In this document: positions 7,377-15,160 of the stretch, one piece after another | Numbering within the stretch: the first letter of the stretch is position 1 | Layout: each line of letters starts with the position of its first letter | From: a virus | Direction: 5' to 3' (one strand) | IMG/VR virus record: IMGVR_UViG_3300037264_000723 | Coordinates: 1-47,225 of that record | DNA: 47,225 nt | The notes under the pieces: model-generated | Databases searched by the model: none | Told to the model about the DNA's origin: nothing | What the model saw: the letters and a program-made list of their open reading frames with translations, nothing else | Position numbers and translations under genes: made by a program

Positions 7377-8233
7377 CACGCGACGTTTACCAGGAAGTTA
7401 CTGACCGGATTATCTCCGCTCTTGAGACTGGCACGGCCCCATGGCTCCGGCCCTGGCGCGATAACAACGCGGGTTCCGGCCTTGAGCCCTACAATGCAGC
7501 GACCGGCCGGCCGTACAATGGAATTAATCTCCTTGTTCTCGGCACGGCGGCTTATGCCGATCTTGGATGGCTCACGTTCAAGCAAGCGCTCGACCTGGGA
7601 GGCAACGTCAGGAAAGGCGAACACGGGACGATGGTCGTGTTTTGGAAGTTCGATGCCGTGAAGGATAAAGAGACCGGCGAGACCAAGACCGTCCCGTTTG
7701 CCAGAGGCTATACGGTTTTCAACGTCGAGCAATGCGAAAACCTTGCCGTTTCCAAGCTGAAGCGTCCCACCATGCCGGAAGCCGGCTCGACTGATATGAA
7801 CGCACTCGCGACGAGAGTCGGAGCCATCGTCCGGCACGGTGGAAACAAGGCATTCTATACCACGGTCGGCGATTTTGTCCAAATGCCATCGGCCGATAGC
7901 TTCAGGAATTCGGAGCACTATCAGGCCACGCTCGCCCATGAGCTTACCCATTGGACGGGAAACGAAAAGCGCTGCAATCGGCAATTCGGCAAGCGCTTCG
8001 GCGACGCCGCTTATGCCTTCGAGGAATTGGTGGCCGAGATCGGCTCGGCCTTCCTATGCGCGCGCACTGGCGTGGCGCTCGATGGCTTGCAGCATCCGTC
8101 CTACATCAAAGGATGGCTCGAAATCCTGAAGGCCGACAAGCGGGCGGTCTTTACCGCAAGCTCCAAGGCGCGCGAGGCGGCCGGCTTCCTGCTCGCCGAT
8201 CGCGAGGAAGAGGAGGCGGCCCTTGCCGCGTAG
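7373..8233 (+). CDS. ardC: ArdC-type antirestriction protein
   Basis: 286 aa. The N-terminal DUF1738-like ssDNA-binding domain begins with VYQEVTDRIISALETGTAPW and continues with RPYNGINLLVLG and GNVRKGEHGTMVVFWK. The C-terminal domain is a zincin-like protease with HELTHW near residues 189-194 and the third metal ligand region AFEELVAEIGSAFL. Known ArdC proteins protect entering DNA from type I restriction. The ATG at 7373 is preferred to the one 6 nt upstream because it sits in an ATGA overlap. Confidence 0.9.
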   Translation: MTRDVYQEVTDRIISALETGTAPWLRPWRDNNAGSGLEPYNAATGRPYNGINLLVLGTAAYADLGWLTFKQALDLGGNVRKGEHGTMVVFWKFDAVKDKETGETKTVPFARGYTVFNVEQCENLAVSKLKRPTMPEAGSTDMNALATRVGAIVRHGGNKAFYTTVGDFVQMPSADSFRNSEHYQATLAHELTHWTGNEKRCNRQFGKRFGDAAYAFEELVAEIGSAFLCARTGVALDGLQHPSYIKGWLEILKADKRAVFTASSKAREAAGFLLADREEEEAALAA

Positions 8234-8240
8234 CCTGCGA

Positions 8241-8292
8241 CGGAATGTCGCACATAGGACGTATTGACCTATAGGCCAGCTTGCCTCATATT
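8241..8292 (+). promoter_or_regulatory. Candidate promoter with repeated operator-like element
   Basis: TTGACC (8264-8269) and CATATT (8287-8292) are separated by 17 nt. Just upstream TGCGAC/GTCGCA forms a 6-bp stem around GGAAT and contains the 13-mer CGGAATGTCGCAC (8241-8253) also present at 7074-7086. The hairpin could also end ArdC transcripts. Confidence 0.6.
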
Positions 8293-8294
8293 GT

Positions 8295-8317
8295 CCGCAC
8301 ACAAGAGGAGACGGGAC
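8295..8317 (+). repeat. Leader repeat carrying the ribosome site, copy 1
   Basis: A 23-nt sequence containing CACACAAGAGGAGACGGGAC directly precedes the ATG at 8318. The same 23 nt occur at 8663-8685 one base before the next gene. The GAGGAGA core is the ribosome site; the exact repeat beyond it suggests a duplicated translation leader. Confidence 0.8.
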
Positions 8318-8656
8318 ATGCAAAAGCTCAAGACCATCCGCTCACATGTCGGTCACGGCCGGTGGCTCGCAGAATGTGAACTTGAGGCGCATTCCGATCT
8401 CGCGGCAATCGTTGGCTACTTACCACGCCACAGACTACCAGCAGAGTCGCGCTATTTCTACTCGCCGGCACATGCAGTGTATTCCTGGCGCGGACTGTAC
8501 GCAATGAGCCTCGAGGTCGCGCATAAAGTGTATGAAATCTGGGAAATTGACGCCTCGGAAATCTATGAGACCGAGGAGCGCGCGACGGACGAATATCTGG
8601 CCTCCCTTCGTGCCCTGCCAGTGTCCGGCCGTATCCGCCATCTTGGCCAAGCCTAA
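8318..8656 (+). CDS. Hypothetical protein, 112 aa
   Basis: The start is set by the GAGGAGA leader; the open frame extends upstream over the promoter and is not used. The product is acidic, rich in Tyr, Trp and Glu toward the C-terminus (EIWEIDASEIYETEERATDE). No signal peptide or membrane segment. Function unknown; its place after ArdC suggests early host takeover. Confidence 0.7.
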   Translation: MQKLKTIRSHVGHGRWLAECELEAHSDLAAIVGYLPRHRLPAESRYFYSPAHAVYSWRGLYAMSLEVAHKVYEIWEIDASEIYETEERATDEYLASLRALPVSGRIRHLGQA

Positions 8657-8662
8657 CCCTTA

Positions 8663-8685
8663 CCGCACACAAGAGGAGACGGGAC
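8663..8685 (+). repeat. Leader repeat carrying the ribosome site, copy 2
   Basis: Identical over 23 nt to 8295-8317. A shorter relative (CCTAACCCTACCGCACAC) follows the next gene at about 8854-8870, so the intergenic module recurs along this cassette. Confidence 0.8.
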
Positions 8686-8686
8686 G

Positions 8687-8857
8687 ATGAACATGCAAGT
8701 CACTTGGTACAAAACCAAAATGGTTCCCACCGACTACGCGCGGACCATGAAGCGGCAGGACGCGGCAAGGGCGAAGTGGAAAGCGCGGAACAGGGCAGAC
8801 CAAGCCAAATGGGCAGCGCAAAAGGCGGTTGCCGTTGCCGCCATGGCGAAGTCCTAA
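8687..8857 (+). CDS. Small basic protein, 56 aa
   Basis: Starts at an ATG directly after the second leader repeat. Highly basic and alanine-rich, with a long amphipathic helix (TMKRQDAARAKWKARNRADQ) that could contact nucleic acid or membrane. Expression is supported by the ribosome site; identity unknown. Confidence 0.6.
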   Translation: MNMQVTWYKTKMVPTDYARTMKRQDAARAKWKARNRADQAKWAAQKAVAVAAMAKS

Positions 8858-8906
8858 CCCTACCGCACACGCCTTCTAACCCTACACCAACCCGGAGGGA
8901 ATGGAA

Positions 8907-9146
8907 ATGAAACCCGCTGAAATCGCTTACATTTTTCGCAATATCGTGGCCGCTGGCGTCGGCCTTGCCATGCGCGCCGGATCGTTCCGGTTCTCGAAGG
9001 CGTACCGCCACGGCGAGACGCGCCGGCACCGCATCGTCTACGCAATCGTTAACACGGTCGCTGCAAATTATGTCGCCGATGGTTACGACCCGCGCGGGGC
9101 GATCTTTTGGGGATACGCTCGCCAGTCCAGGTACGCGAAGGATTGA
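8907..9146 (+). CDS. Hypothetical basic protein, 79 aa
   Basis: A GGAGGG site lies 7 nt before the chosen ATG; an in-frame ATG 6 nt upstream is too close to it. Basic, with helical segments (FRNIVAAGVGLAMRAG, RRHRIVYAIVNTVAAN). Not recognised. Confidence 0.6.
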   Translation: MKPAEIAYIFRNIVAAGVGLAMRAGSFRFSKAYRHGETRRHRIVYAIVNTVAANYVADGYDPRGAIFWGYARQSRYAKD

Positions 9147-9149
9147 GCC

Positions 9150-9383
9150 ATGCACCCGATCTTCAAACGCGCCCTCGCCCCATTTGCGCCGCCCGAGCTC
9201 CGCATCGTCACGAAAAACGTCTACCCGCCGATCCCTAATCGGTGCTTCGACTGGTGCGCCTATCGCGATGGCGACGAGGAAAGCTCAACCCGCTACGGCT
9301 GGGGACCGACCGAGGCCGAGGCGGTTGCCGACCTGAAGCAGCTTGAGGAAAGCGGGTACATTCAAGCCCCGCTTCGTCCTTGA
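9150..9383 (+). CDS. Small conserved phage protein, 77 aa
   Basis: The pattern PIPNRCFDWCAYRDGDE, then GWGPTEAEAVADLKQLEE, matches a common small phage and plasmid protein type in which FDW plus GWG-TEAEA are conserved. Function unknown. The stop overlaps the next start (TTGA). Confidence 0.65.
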   Translation: MHPIFKRALAPFAPPELRIVTKNVYPPIPNRCFDWCAYRDGDEESSTRYGWGPTEAEAVADLKQLEESGYIQAPLRP

Positions 9384-9613
9384 GCCCGTCTGATCTGCGC
9401 GCCTCCCTAGCCGCGCTCCAATTGACGCAGGCGGCGTTCGCTGGGCTGGTAGGGGTGGAGCCACGCCAAGTCAGAAGGTGGCTAGCCGGGCACGCCGGCG
9501 TCCCTAGAAGCGTGGAAATCATCGTCAGGCTTTTGGAGCGGGGGATCGTCACGGCGCAAGGCCTCGCCGATCATGGCCGCAAAAAGCACCTCCCCGGCAA
9601 TGCTCTGCCATAG
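9380..9613 (+). CDS. Helix-turn-helix DNA-binding protein
   Basis: 77 aa from a TTG coupled to the previous stop. Residues 5-45 form an XRE-type HTH (LRASLAALQLTQAAFAGLVG, then RQVRRWLAG), followed by a helix (SVEIIVRLLERG). Likely a regulator of this cassette. Its last third overlaps tail-to-tail, by 132 bp, a gene on the other strand. Confidence 0.75.
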   Translation: MSPSDLRASLAALQLTQAAFAGLVGVEPRQVRRWLAGHAGVPRSVEIIVRLLERGIVTAQGLADHGRKKHLPGNALP

Positions 9614-9697
9614 TTCGCGACCGCCGATAGCCTTCATTCCGGCGTTAACCATTTCCGCAGTCGGCGCCCTCGCCACTCGCTCAACCATCTCGCTCAT
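9482..9697 (-). CDS. Small hypothetical protein ending the leftward early operon
   Basis: 71 aa. The arrangement MSEMVERVARA, then PTAEMVNAGMKAI, then a LWQSIAGEVLFAAMIGEAL helix resembles a very common small phage protein type of unknown role. It is the last clear gene of the leftward operon and overlaps the 3' end of the convergent HTH gene. Confidence 0.6.
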   Translation of the reverse strand: MSEMVERVARAPTAEMVNAGMKAIGGRELWQSIAGEVLFAAMIGEALRRDDPPLQKPDDDFHASRDAGVPG

Positions 9698-9753
9698 GCT
9701 TGTTCCCCTTCCCGGTTTCTGAGCGCCCGCAGCAATTCGTCACGGCGGGTCAC
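9694..9753 (-). CDS. Possible 19-aa micro-ORF
   Basis: A GTG overlaps the upstream stop (GTGA) and the frame ends in an ATGA overlap with the next gene. It contains a GGGAAGGGG site for that gene. The peptide (VTRRDELLRALRNREGEQA) is plausible as a helix, but the main role of this stretch may be translational coupling. Confidence 0.3.
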   Translation of the reverse strand: MTRRDELLRALRNREGEQA

Positions 9754-10391
9754 GATGGCAGCTCTGTGCCAAGGCTTGGCTGGGTCCGAAACTCTGGGTA
9801 CAGTTCGCGCGTCCGCTCGACCATGATCTTGCGTCGTGCGGCTTCCCAATCCCAGCCGTGGTCGCGGACCAATTCCTGCGTCATCAGGAAGCGCTGGTGC
9901 AGCTCGTCATCGTTCAGTCGGGACGGCGTAATCTGCTTCAGGGTCCAAGCGTTTAGCTCGGCCCGCGTGGCTTCATCGCGCGCATAGTCCGAAAGCGGAG
10001 CCTTAAAAAATCCTTCGCGCGGGGTTTTGCTAACGCATTTGGCGCACCGGCAGCCGCCCCCGAATATCTCCCGGTGCTTGTTTGGCGGATCGGCATAGGG
10101 ATTTTTCATCAGCTCAAGCAGTTGGCCGGAACTCGGGAAGTAGGCCTTGGTCCCCGTCCGCCATCGTTTGCAGGCATGGGCGATTTCAGGTTCGCTTCGG
10201 CCCGCTAAGTCTTCGCACATCTGGCGCAGCAGGACTTTGCGCTGTCCCTCGGTCATCTCCTTCGCGAAGAACCACGTGCCCAGAGCCGTTAGGTGGGCCG
10301 TGATTTCTTGCGGCGTCGCGCGCGTCGTATTCTGCAATGAGTTCGGCGGCGACCCTGGCGGTTTGTTCGAGGGGGGATTCTCGTCTTCCAT
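9750..10391 (-). CDS. Replication-associated hypothetical protein, 213 aa
   Basis: Proline/asparagine-rich start, then a helical domain (EITAHLTALGTWFFAKEMTEGQRKVLLRQM and SEPEIAHACKRWRTG, each shown in part), then a CRCAKC cysteine cluster. The arrangement resembles proteins next to DUF1376 replication proteins that may load helicase, but I cannot assign that. With the start at 10391 it overlaps the upstream gene by 206 nt; an in-frame ATG in AKEMTEG would reduce this but remove the helical start. Confidence 0.6.
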   Translation of the reverse strand: MEDENPPSNKPPGSPPNSLQNTTRATPQEITAHLTALGTWFFAKEMTEGQRKVLLRQMCEDLAGRSEPEIAHACKRWRTGTKAYFPSSGQLLELMKNPYADPPNKHREIFGGGCRCAKCVSKTPREGFFKAPLSDYARDEATRAELNAWTLKQITPSRLNDDELHQRFLMTQELVRDHGWDWEAARRKIMVERTRELYPEFRTQPSLGTELPS

Positions 10392-11064
10392 GTCCGTTAG
10401 CCTTTTGTGAGCGGTTGAATTTCAGAGCGTTGCGATACCAAGTCCGCCATGCGGCGTCCCAGTTCGCCATGAGCGAGCCGTGCTTCAGATGGTGGTCGCG
10501 GAATTGCGCAATTTCATCATCGAGACGGTCGGCAATATCGAAACAGGCGTGGACATTCCAGAACTGGATGGCGTCGTTTTGGAGTTCTACGGTTGGAAAG
10601 TCGGGGGGGAGAGCTGTTCGCTTGGACGCGCGCTTTTCGGCGCGCGGACTTCTAGTTACTGGTTTTTGTATTTCTTCTTGTGAAGGTGAAGGTGAAGGTG
10701 TATGGCGATCGGATGCGATCGCCATTGCGGTCGCATTGCGTTTGCCCCAGCGGGCGGATGCGCCAGCTACGCCAGCACGTGACCGTTTCTGAAGGTTTTC
10801 AACAGCTTGGTCTAACTCAAGCTCTACCCGCTTGTGACGCCAGCCAGCCTCGAAAAAAGCTCTAAGCTGAGGTGTGATTTTACGCCACAGCTCTACCCTC
10901 ATCCGCACTATTCGCGCGAGTGCGTGGTCATCGGTCGGGAGCGAGCCTGTCTGCCAGTAGTGCATGATGAGGAGGAGGTAGGCCCCGTGTTCCAACGTGC
11001 TGAGGTGGCCCGTATCGGCGAGGTAGTCGGCGACATAGAGGGGCATCCATGGGGGGGCGCTCAA
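10186..11064 (-). CDS. DUF1376 (YdaU-like) replication protein
   Basis: 292 aa from the TTG at 11064, which has an AAGGAG site 9 nt upstream; a longer frame to 11130 lacks one. The domain near the N-terminus reads PWMPLYVADYLADTGHLSTLEHGAYLLLIMHYW, cited here as the start of a DUF1376 domain, a winged-helix type found in phage replication initiators. The C-terminus has a second helical part with WDAAWRTWYRNAL, typical of replisome organisers. It probably acts with the downstream 213-aa protein at the phage origin. Confidence 0.75.
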   Translation of the reverse strand: MSAPPWMPLYVADYLADTGHLSTLEHGAYLLLIMHYWQTGSLPTDDHALARIVRMRVELWRKITPQLRAFFEAGWRHKRVELELDQAVENLQKRSRAGVAGASARWGKRNATAMAIASDRHTPSPSPSQEEIQKPVTRSPRAEKRASKRTALPPDFPTVELQNDAIQFWNVHACFDIADRLDDEIAQFRDHHLKHGSLMANWDAAWRTWYRNALKFNRSQKANGHGRRESPLEQTARVAAELIAEYDARDAARNHGPPNGSGHVVLREGDDRGTAQSPAAPDVRRLSGPKRT

Positions 11065-11171
11065 TAGGTGAATCTCCTTCCGAAAGGTGCCGGCCGGGCC
11101 AGGTTCGGAAGGACGGCTGAACCCGGCCAAGTCACCCCAACGCGCCCGGGAGCTACCCGAGCGGGGAAAGA

Positions 11172-12206
11172 TTACGCCTGCGGCGGCAAAAGAGCAAGCT
11201 GTGGCTGGTCCTTTGGTGTGTGACCTTTAGCGTTTACGTCGTAATGCTCGAAGGGAATGAACATATACGCCCTGCGAACTGTCCACCGCTGGAATTCGGC
11301 CAAGGTCCGGCTTTTTATGTCGGCGTTGTATCCACCCAACTCAAGACGGCGGGCGCGATCTCCATACACCATGGGATATGGTTTGATCCCACGCGACACC
11401 ATGCGATTGAAGCGGTGGAAGATGCGCGCCCATGTTTCGTGCTTGTCATAGCCGACGAGCATGTAGACGAGAAGTGCAGTGGGCGGAATACCAGCATCTT
11501 GTAGCAAATCTACGCCAGCAAAAAACCTCTGCTCGTCGCCAAGGTTATCCCACGCAGTATACAATCGCCGTGTCTTGAATTGGTCATCGCACAGCCGAAT
11601 TGATGCGAGTGCCGTTGCGGCTTCAGGCGTAACCATGCGAATGTTGATGCCTTGGTTGAAACAAATCTTGAAATCACCATCTCTGAATTCTGCGATTCTA
11701 GCTTCCCATTGTTCGCGCGGTTGACCAAAAAAATCGTTATCAAGCAAGTGGAGATGCTTCGGGTACGGATCGCCGCGCCAGATGTCGCCAACCGAATTGA
11801 CTGAACGCGGAGCACCCTCTTTTTTCGGCACGACGCAGAATCCGCACTTGAGCCGACACCCACGCTGGGTGAACCCAATGCTCGCCTCGAAATCTGGATA
11901 AATGGTGTAGTCGTAGCGTTCCGGCCCGGAAAGGTTGAGCTGCTGTTCCACGGTGATCGGCTCGTCACGATCCCAAGTCCCACCCACAATCGCTTGGGGG
12001 AAGTTCGCCTTGAATCGGGCTACACGCGGCCCGCTGTATGAAAAGATCGCCGAGCCGTAGACAGAGTCATAATCCGGCTCAAGCATGTCCGCTTCGACAT
12101 GCTTTGAGAATATGACATCGCCGCCGCGCTCCCGGATTGCTTGGGCGATCCGCATAAGCGCGAGATTAGGAAGCTTACCGTCAATGTGAGTGAGTCTGAC
12201 GATCAT
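11172..12206 (-). CDS. Radical SAM protein with B12-binding-like N-terminus
   Basis: 344 aa. CxxxCxxC is present as CRLKCGFC at residues 117-124, which binds the 4Fe-4S cluster that cleaves S-adenosylmethionine. The N-terminal region (LTHIDGKLPNLALMRIAQAI and YGSAIFSYS) has the shape of a cobalamin-binding-like domain without an obvious DxHxxG. Several phages carry a similar protein of unknown function. Its place beside a DNA methyltransferase and helicase suggests nucleic-acid or nucleotide modification; that is inference. Confidence 0.85.
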   Translation of the reverse strand: MIVRLTHIDGKLPNLALMRIAQAIRERGGDVIFSKHVEADMLEPDYDSVYGSAIFSYSGPRVARFKANFPQAIVGGTWDRDEPITVEQQLNLSGPERYDYTIYPDFEASIGFTQRGCRLKCGFCVVPKKEGAPRSVNSVGDIWRGDPYPKHLHLLDNDFFGQPREQWEARIAEFRDGDFKICFNQGINIRMVTPEAATALASIRLCDDQFKTRRLYTAWDNLGDEQRFFAGVDLLQDAGIPPTALLVYMLVGYDKHETWARIFHRFNRMVSRGIKPYPMVYGDRARRLELGGYNADIKSRTLAEFQRWTVRRAYMFIPFEHYDVNAKGHTPKDQPQLALLPPQA

Positions 12207-12247
12207 CTCTCGTCACCACTGCGCGACCGTCGAGCGGGGAAAGTGTA

Positions 12248-13135
12248 TCACGCTACGTCTTTGGCGAATAGGTCATCCTGAGCGTCTTGGGCGGCTAAAT
12301 AGCGCCCGGCCTGCTTCCAGTACGCCTCTTTCAATTCGACGCCCAGGAACCTTCTCTGCAGCTTGAGCGAGACCACGCCCTCGGAACCAATGCCGCTGAA
12401 CGGCGATAGCACCGTGTCCCCGATGTTGCTCCACATTATGAGCGCGCGCTCGATCACGTCGAGCTGCAGGGGACACAGATGGCGCTCGTCGTTTACTTGG
12501 CGGGCGACAGCCACGTTCAGCACATTCGATTGCTGCACGGTCATCCAGACAGGCGAGGCCCATTCTTGCCACTGATCGAGCGGGAATTCTGCCGGCGTGT
12601 GCGATATCGGGTCCGCGTTCTCGCCCGGCTTCACGAAGGTCAGGAGGTAATCTGGCATCCCGCCACGCGATTTCACGCTGTCTTTCTGAAGCTGCTTGTA
12701 GAGCAAGCCGACATGCTTCGTGCGGGTCATTTCGACCACGGGGCATTTCCAGATCGTTCGCCGCGAGTGGAATATCCAGCCTTCTGCATCATGGGCGCGG
12801 ATGATATCGCCTGAAAAATCCTTGATGCCGACCGCGCCGTCTTTCCACTTGGTCATCGGCAGGTCAGAGCAGTGTACGGCGGTTAAGCGACCCGGCTTGG
12901 TCAGTCTGAACTTTTCCCGAACCAGGAATTGATAATGCTCGGCAAATTCTTCGTCCGTTGAGTTTCCCATGTCGGCGGCAGATTCCGAATAGACAAACAG
13001 GCTCCCGAACGGTGGCGAGTAGACCGAGAAATCAATGCATGCGCTCGGCATCTGGCGCAGCACATCAACGCAGTCGCCATGATAGAGCGTGTAATTTTTG
13101 CCGTGCGCTTCGTTCAGGCAGCGGATTTTAGCCAC
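12248..13135 (-). CDS. Beta-class DNA methyltransferase (N4-C or N6-A)
   Basis: 295 aa from a GTG with a GGAGAG site. The catalytic motif SPPF is at residues 40-43 and the SAM-binding motif FSGIGSEG near residues 246-253. Motif IV before motif I is the beta-class order used also by CcrM. SPP motifs are most common in N4-cytosine enzymes, so the target base is uncertain. No endonuclease gene is adjacent, so it is an orphan enzyme. It overlaps the helicase gene by 22 nt. Confidence 0.9.
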   Translation of the reverse strand: MAKIRCLNEAHGKNYTLYHGDCVDVLRQMPSACIDFSVYSPPFGSLFVYSESAADMGNSTDEEFAEHYQFLVREKFRLTKPGRLTAVHCSDLPMTKWKDGAVGIKDFSGDIIRAHDAEGWIFHSRRTIWKCPVVEMTRTKHVGLLYKQLQKDSVKSRGGMPDYLLTFVKPGENADPISHTPAEFPLDQWQEWASPVWMTVQQSNVLNVAVARQVNDERHLCPLQLDVIERALIMWSNIGDTVLSPFSGIGSEGVVSLKLQRRFLGVELKEAYWKQAGRYLAAQDAQDDLFAKDVA

Positions 13136-14499
13136 GTCGGAACTCTCCCTGTGTGCGTCGGATTGTATGGCGTTTTCACTGCGGCGTGCTGGTCTCGAGC
13201 GCGCACCATGGCGTCCCGAAAGGCTTGCTTCATCGTCGCGTGGTCATCGGCCTTGCGGTCGATGACGCGGCCAATCTCAGTCTCGCCTTCAGCCACGATG
13301 ATATCCACAGTGACTTGCCGCTTCTGCCCGTAGCGCCAGCACCGTCGCACGGCCTGATACCAAGTCTCGTATGAATAGGACCGCCCAACGAAGGCCATGC
13401 GATTGCAGAATGACCAATCGAGCCCGAACCCGCACATGGACGGCTTGGCGATCAGGTCCGTAAATTCCCCGTTCTCAAATGCGGCGAGACGTTCCTCCTT
13501 CATGTCGATGGTCATGGAGCCGCGAACCTCAACCGCCTTCGGTATCGCCGATTTCACGGCGTCAGCCTCGTAGTCGGTATCCACCCAGAGAATGATCGGG
13601 CCTTTGTTCTCGCTTGCGCACGCTGCCGCTACTTCAGCCCGCGCTGCGCTCGTTTGCCGCTTCACGTCATGGATATTCGTGGCCGACATGTTGACTTCAG
13701 AGAATAGGCCGTCGTTCATGCCTTTGATGCGTGTCTCGCGCGCCCGGTGCCGGCGGATGGTAAACGGCGAAAGCACAAATCCGTCGTCTTTATCGCCAAG
13801 GTCTGAAGGCTTTTCCGCCATGCGCGACCATGACGCCATCCAATCCCAGAAGTCGGATTCCGCGTGGCCCTTCAAGCGCCACTCTTGCGAGGCCGTCGAT
13901 GCGTCGTTAATAAACCAGCGGGACAGCATCTCGTTCGCCGCCATGATTTCCAGAAACTCGGCATAGTTCCCGAGTTCCATGTGGTCATTTGGAGCGGGCG
14001 TGGCCGTCGCCGCGAGTTTGAACCGGCATCCTCGGAACGCTTCGATCAATGCTCGCGTCGTCTTGCCGGTGAACGATTTTAGGATGCTGGCTTCGTCGAG
14101 CGATACCGACCCGAACGCTTCTGGCGATAGATTATGGAGCCTATCGTAATTGCAGATGTTGATGCCTTCGCGCGCTTCCGTTTGTTCGCGGATGACGTGC
14201 GCCTCGTATCCCCAACGCTCCGCACGGCGTCGTGTCTGTCGCGCGACCGCAAGCGGTGTTAGGATAAGCGCCATGCCGTTTGTTGCTTCGAGTGCGTGTT
14301 GCGACCATTCAAGCTGGCACTCGGTTTTGCCGAGGCCGGTATCGAGGAATAATCCGCCGCATCCGGCATGGAGATTGTGCGCCACGCTATGAGCCTGAAA
14401 CGGGTACAGGTGCTCGCGTAGGGCGGGGATGGTTTTCAATCCGCGTGCCGGCGCGCGCACGGCCTTCCGCGCGAGGAATTCAGCGTAAGGGTCGCTCAC
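13114..14499 (-). CDS. SNF2/DEAD-like helicase
   Basis: 461 aa from a GTG in a GTGA overlap. Walker A is DTGLGKT at residues 53-59, the Walker B box is DEAS at 135-138, motif III is TATPAPND, and the C-terminal helicase half includes ILWVDTDYEAD, a PSMCGFGLDW segment and YETWYQAVRRCWRYGQ, the last an arginine-finger region. Such SNF2-type ATPases often accompany phage methyltransferases and act in replication or DNA remodelling. Confidence 0.9.
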   Translation of the reverse strand: MSDPYAEFLARKAVRAPARGLKTIPALREHLYPFQAHSVAHNLHAGCGGLFLDTGLGKTECQLEWSQHALEATNGMALILTPLAVARQTRRRAERWGYEAHVIREQTEAREGINICNYDRLHNLSPEAFGSVSLDEASILKSFTGKTTRALIEAFRGCRFKLAATATPAPNDHMELGNYAEFLEIMAANEMLSRWFINDASTASQEWRLKGHAESDFWDWMASWSRMAEKPSDLGDKDDGFVLSPFTIRRHRARETRIKGMNDGLFSEVNMSATNIHDVKRQTSAARAEVAAACASENKGPIILWVDTDYEADAVKSAIPKAVEVRGSMTIDMKEERLAAFENGEFTDLIAKPSMCGFGLDWSFCNRMAFVGRSYSYETWYQAVRRCWRYGQKRQVTVDIIVAEGETEIGRVIDRKADDHATMKQAFRDAMVRARDQHAAVKTPYNPTHTGRVPTWLKSAA

Positions 14500-14753
14500 T
14501 TCCGCTTTTTCCTCATGTGGATTTTGCGCATGATTGGCGGATGCTTCTTGGCCTTGCGCTTCGGCTTGGCGGGGTAGGTGGAACCGGCGAATTCAACTCT
14601 GTCCGCCGTCTGCGTCAATGCGCTGGCCGCTAGGGCGCGAATGTCCGCCCAGGCGACGTATCCAGGGGCAAGGTACACGGCTATTGCAGGGCGTTTGGAC
14701 CGCAAAATCCTCGACGCAATCGCCGCGACCTTCTTCGATGTTCTCTCTGTCAT
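14496..14753 (-). CDS. Small basic protein, 85 aa
   Basis: Starts MTERTSKKVAAIASRILRSK at an ATGA overlap with GcrA and ends in KRKAKKHPPIMRKIHMRKKRK, cited as a basic tail. The SKKVAAIASRIL helix with ALAASALTQ later is seen in other small phage proteins of unknown function. Very basic, so nucleic-acid binding is likely. Confidence 0.65.
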   Translation of the reverse strand: MTERTSKKVAAIASRILRSKRPAIAVYLAPGYVAWADIRALAASALTQTADRVEFAGSTYPAKPKRKAKKHPPIMRKIHMRKKRK

Positions 14754-15160
14754 GCTGCGTCCTTTCGGGTGCGTTTGTCTGCCTTCTGAAACGCCACGGC
14801 GCAATGCGCCTCGCAGTACGGGCGGCCCGGCTTCCGCTTCGCCCCGCAATGGCGGAAGGATTCTTCGCACGGATCGCCGAGCGGGAACTTGCATTGCGTG
14901 TGCGACAGATCGAGCGTGGTTACGGGCTCGCTCGCAATCTCGACGGACTCAGGGGGCGGCGGCGGCTTCGGTGGGGGCGCTTCGGTCATCGGCTTTGCCT
15001 TCGTGATTTTGGTTACGACGCGAATGCCAATCCTTCCGGCCCGGCCGATGCAGGCGTTGCGGGATACGCCGCATCCGATCGCCCGCGCTATCTCGCCGAA
15101 CGAAAGTCCGCGCGCCCGGAGTTCGGCAAGCTGGCGGTCCATGTCGGGGGTCCAGGTCAT
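14750..15160 (-). CDS. gcrA: GcrA-family cell-cycle regulator
   Basis: 136 aa, start in an ATGA overlap. The N-terminal HTH (TWTPDMDRQLAELRARGLSF, then GEIARAIG and SRNACIGRAGRIG) and the C-terminal cysteine/histidine segment (CKFPLGDP, FRHCGAK, PYCEAHCAVAF) match the GcrA family. In Caulobacter, GcrA binds sigma-70 RNA polymerase and activates promoters with methylated GANTC. The phage copy could redirect host transcription or work with the methyltransferase two genes downstream. The proline-rich linker is short. Confidence 0.9.
   Translation of the reverse strand: MTWTPDMDRQLAELRARGLSFGEIARAIGCGVSRNACIGRAGRIGIRVVTKITKAKPMTEAPPPKPPPPPESVEIASEPVTTLDLSHTQCKFPLGDPCEESFRHCGAKRKPGRPYCEAHCAVAFQKADKRTRKDAA

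Noticed and set aside
12248-14499. Complete restriction-modification or BREX/DISARM-like system
   Set aside because: A helicase and methyltransferase are adjacent, but no nuclease, PLD or other subunit is present. A phage replication/modification pair is simpler.
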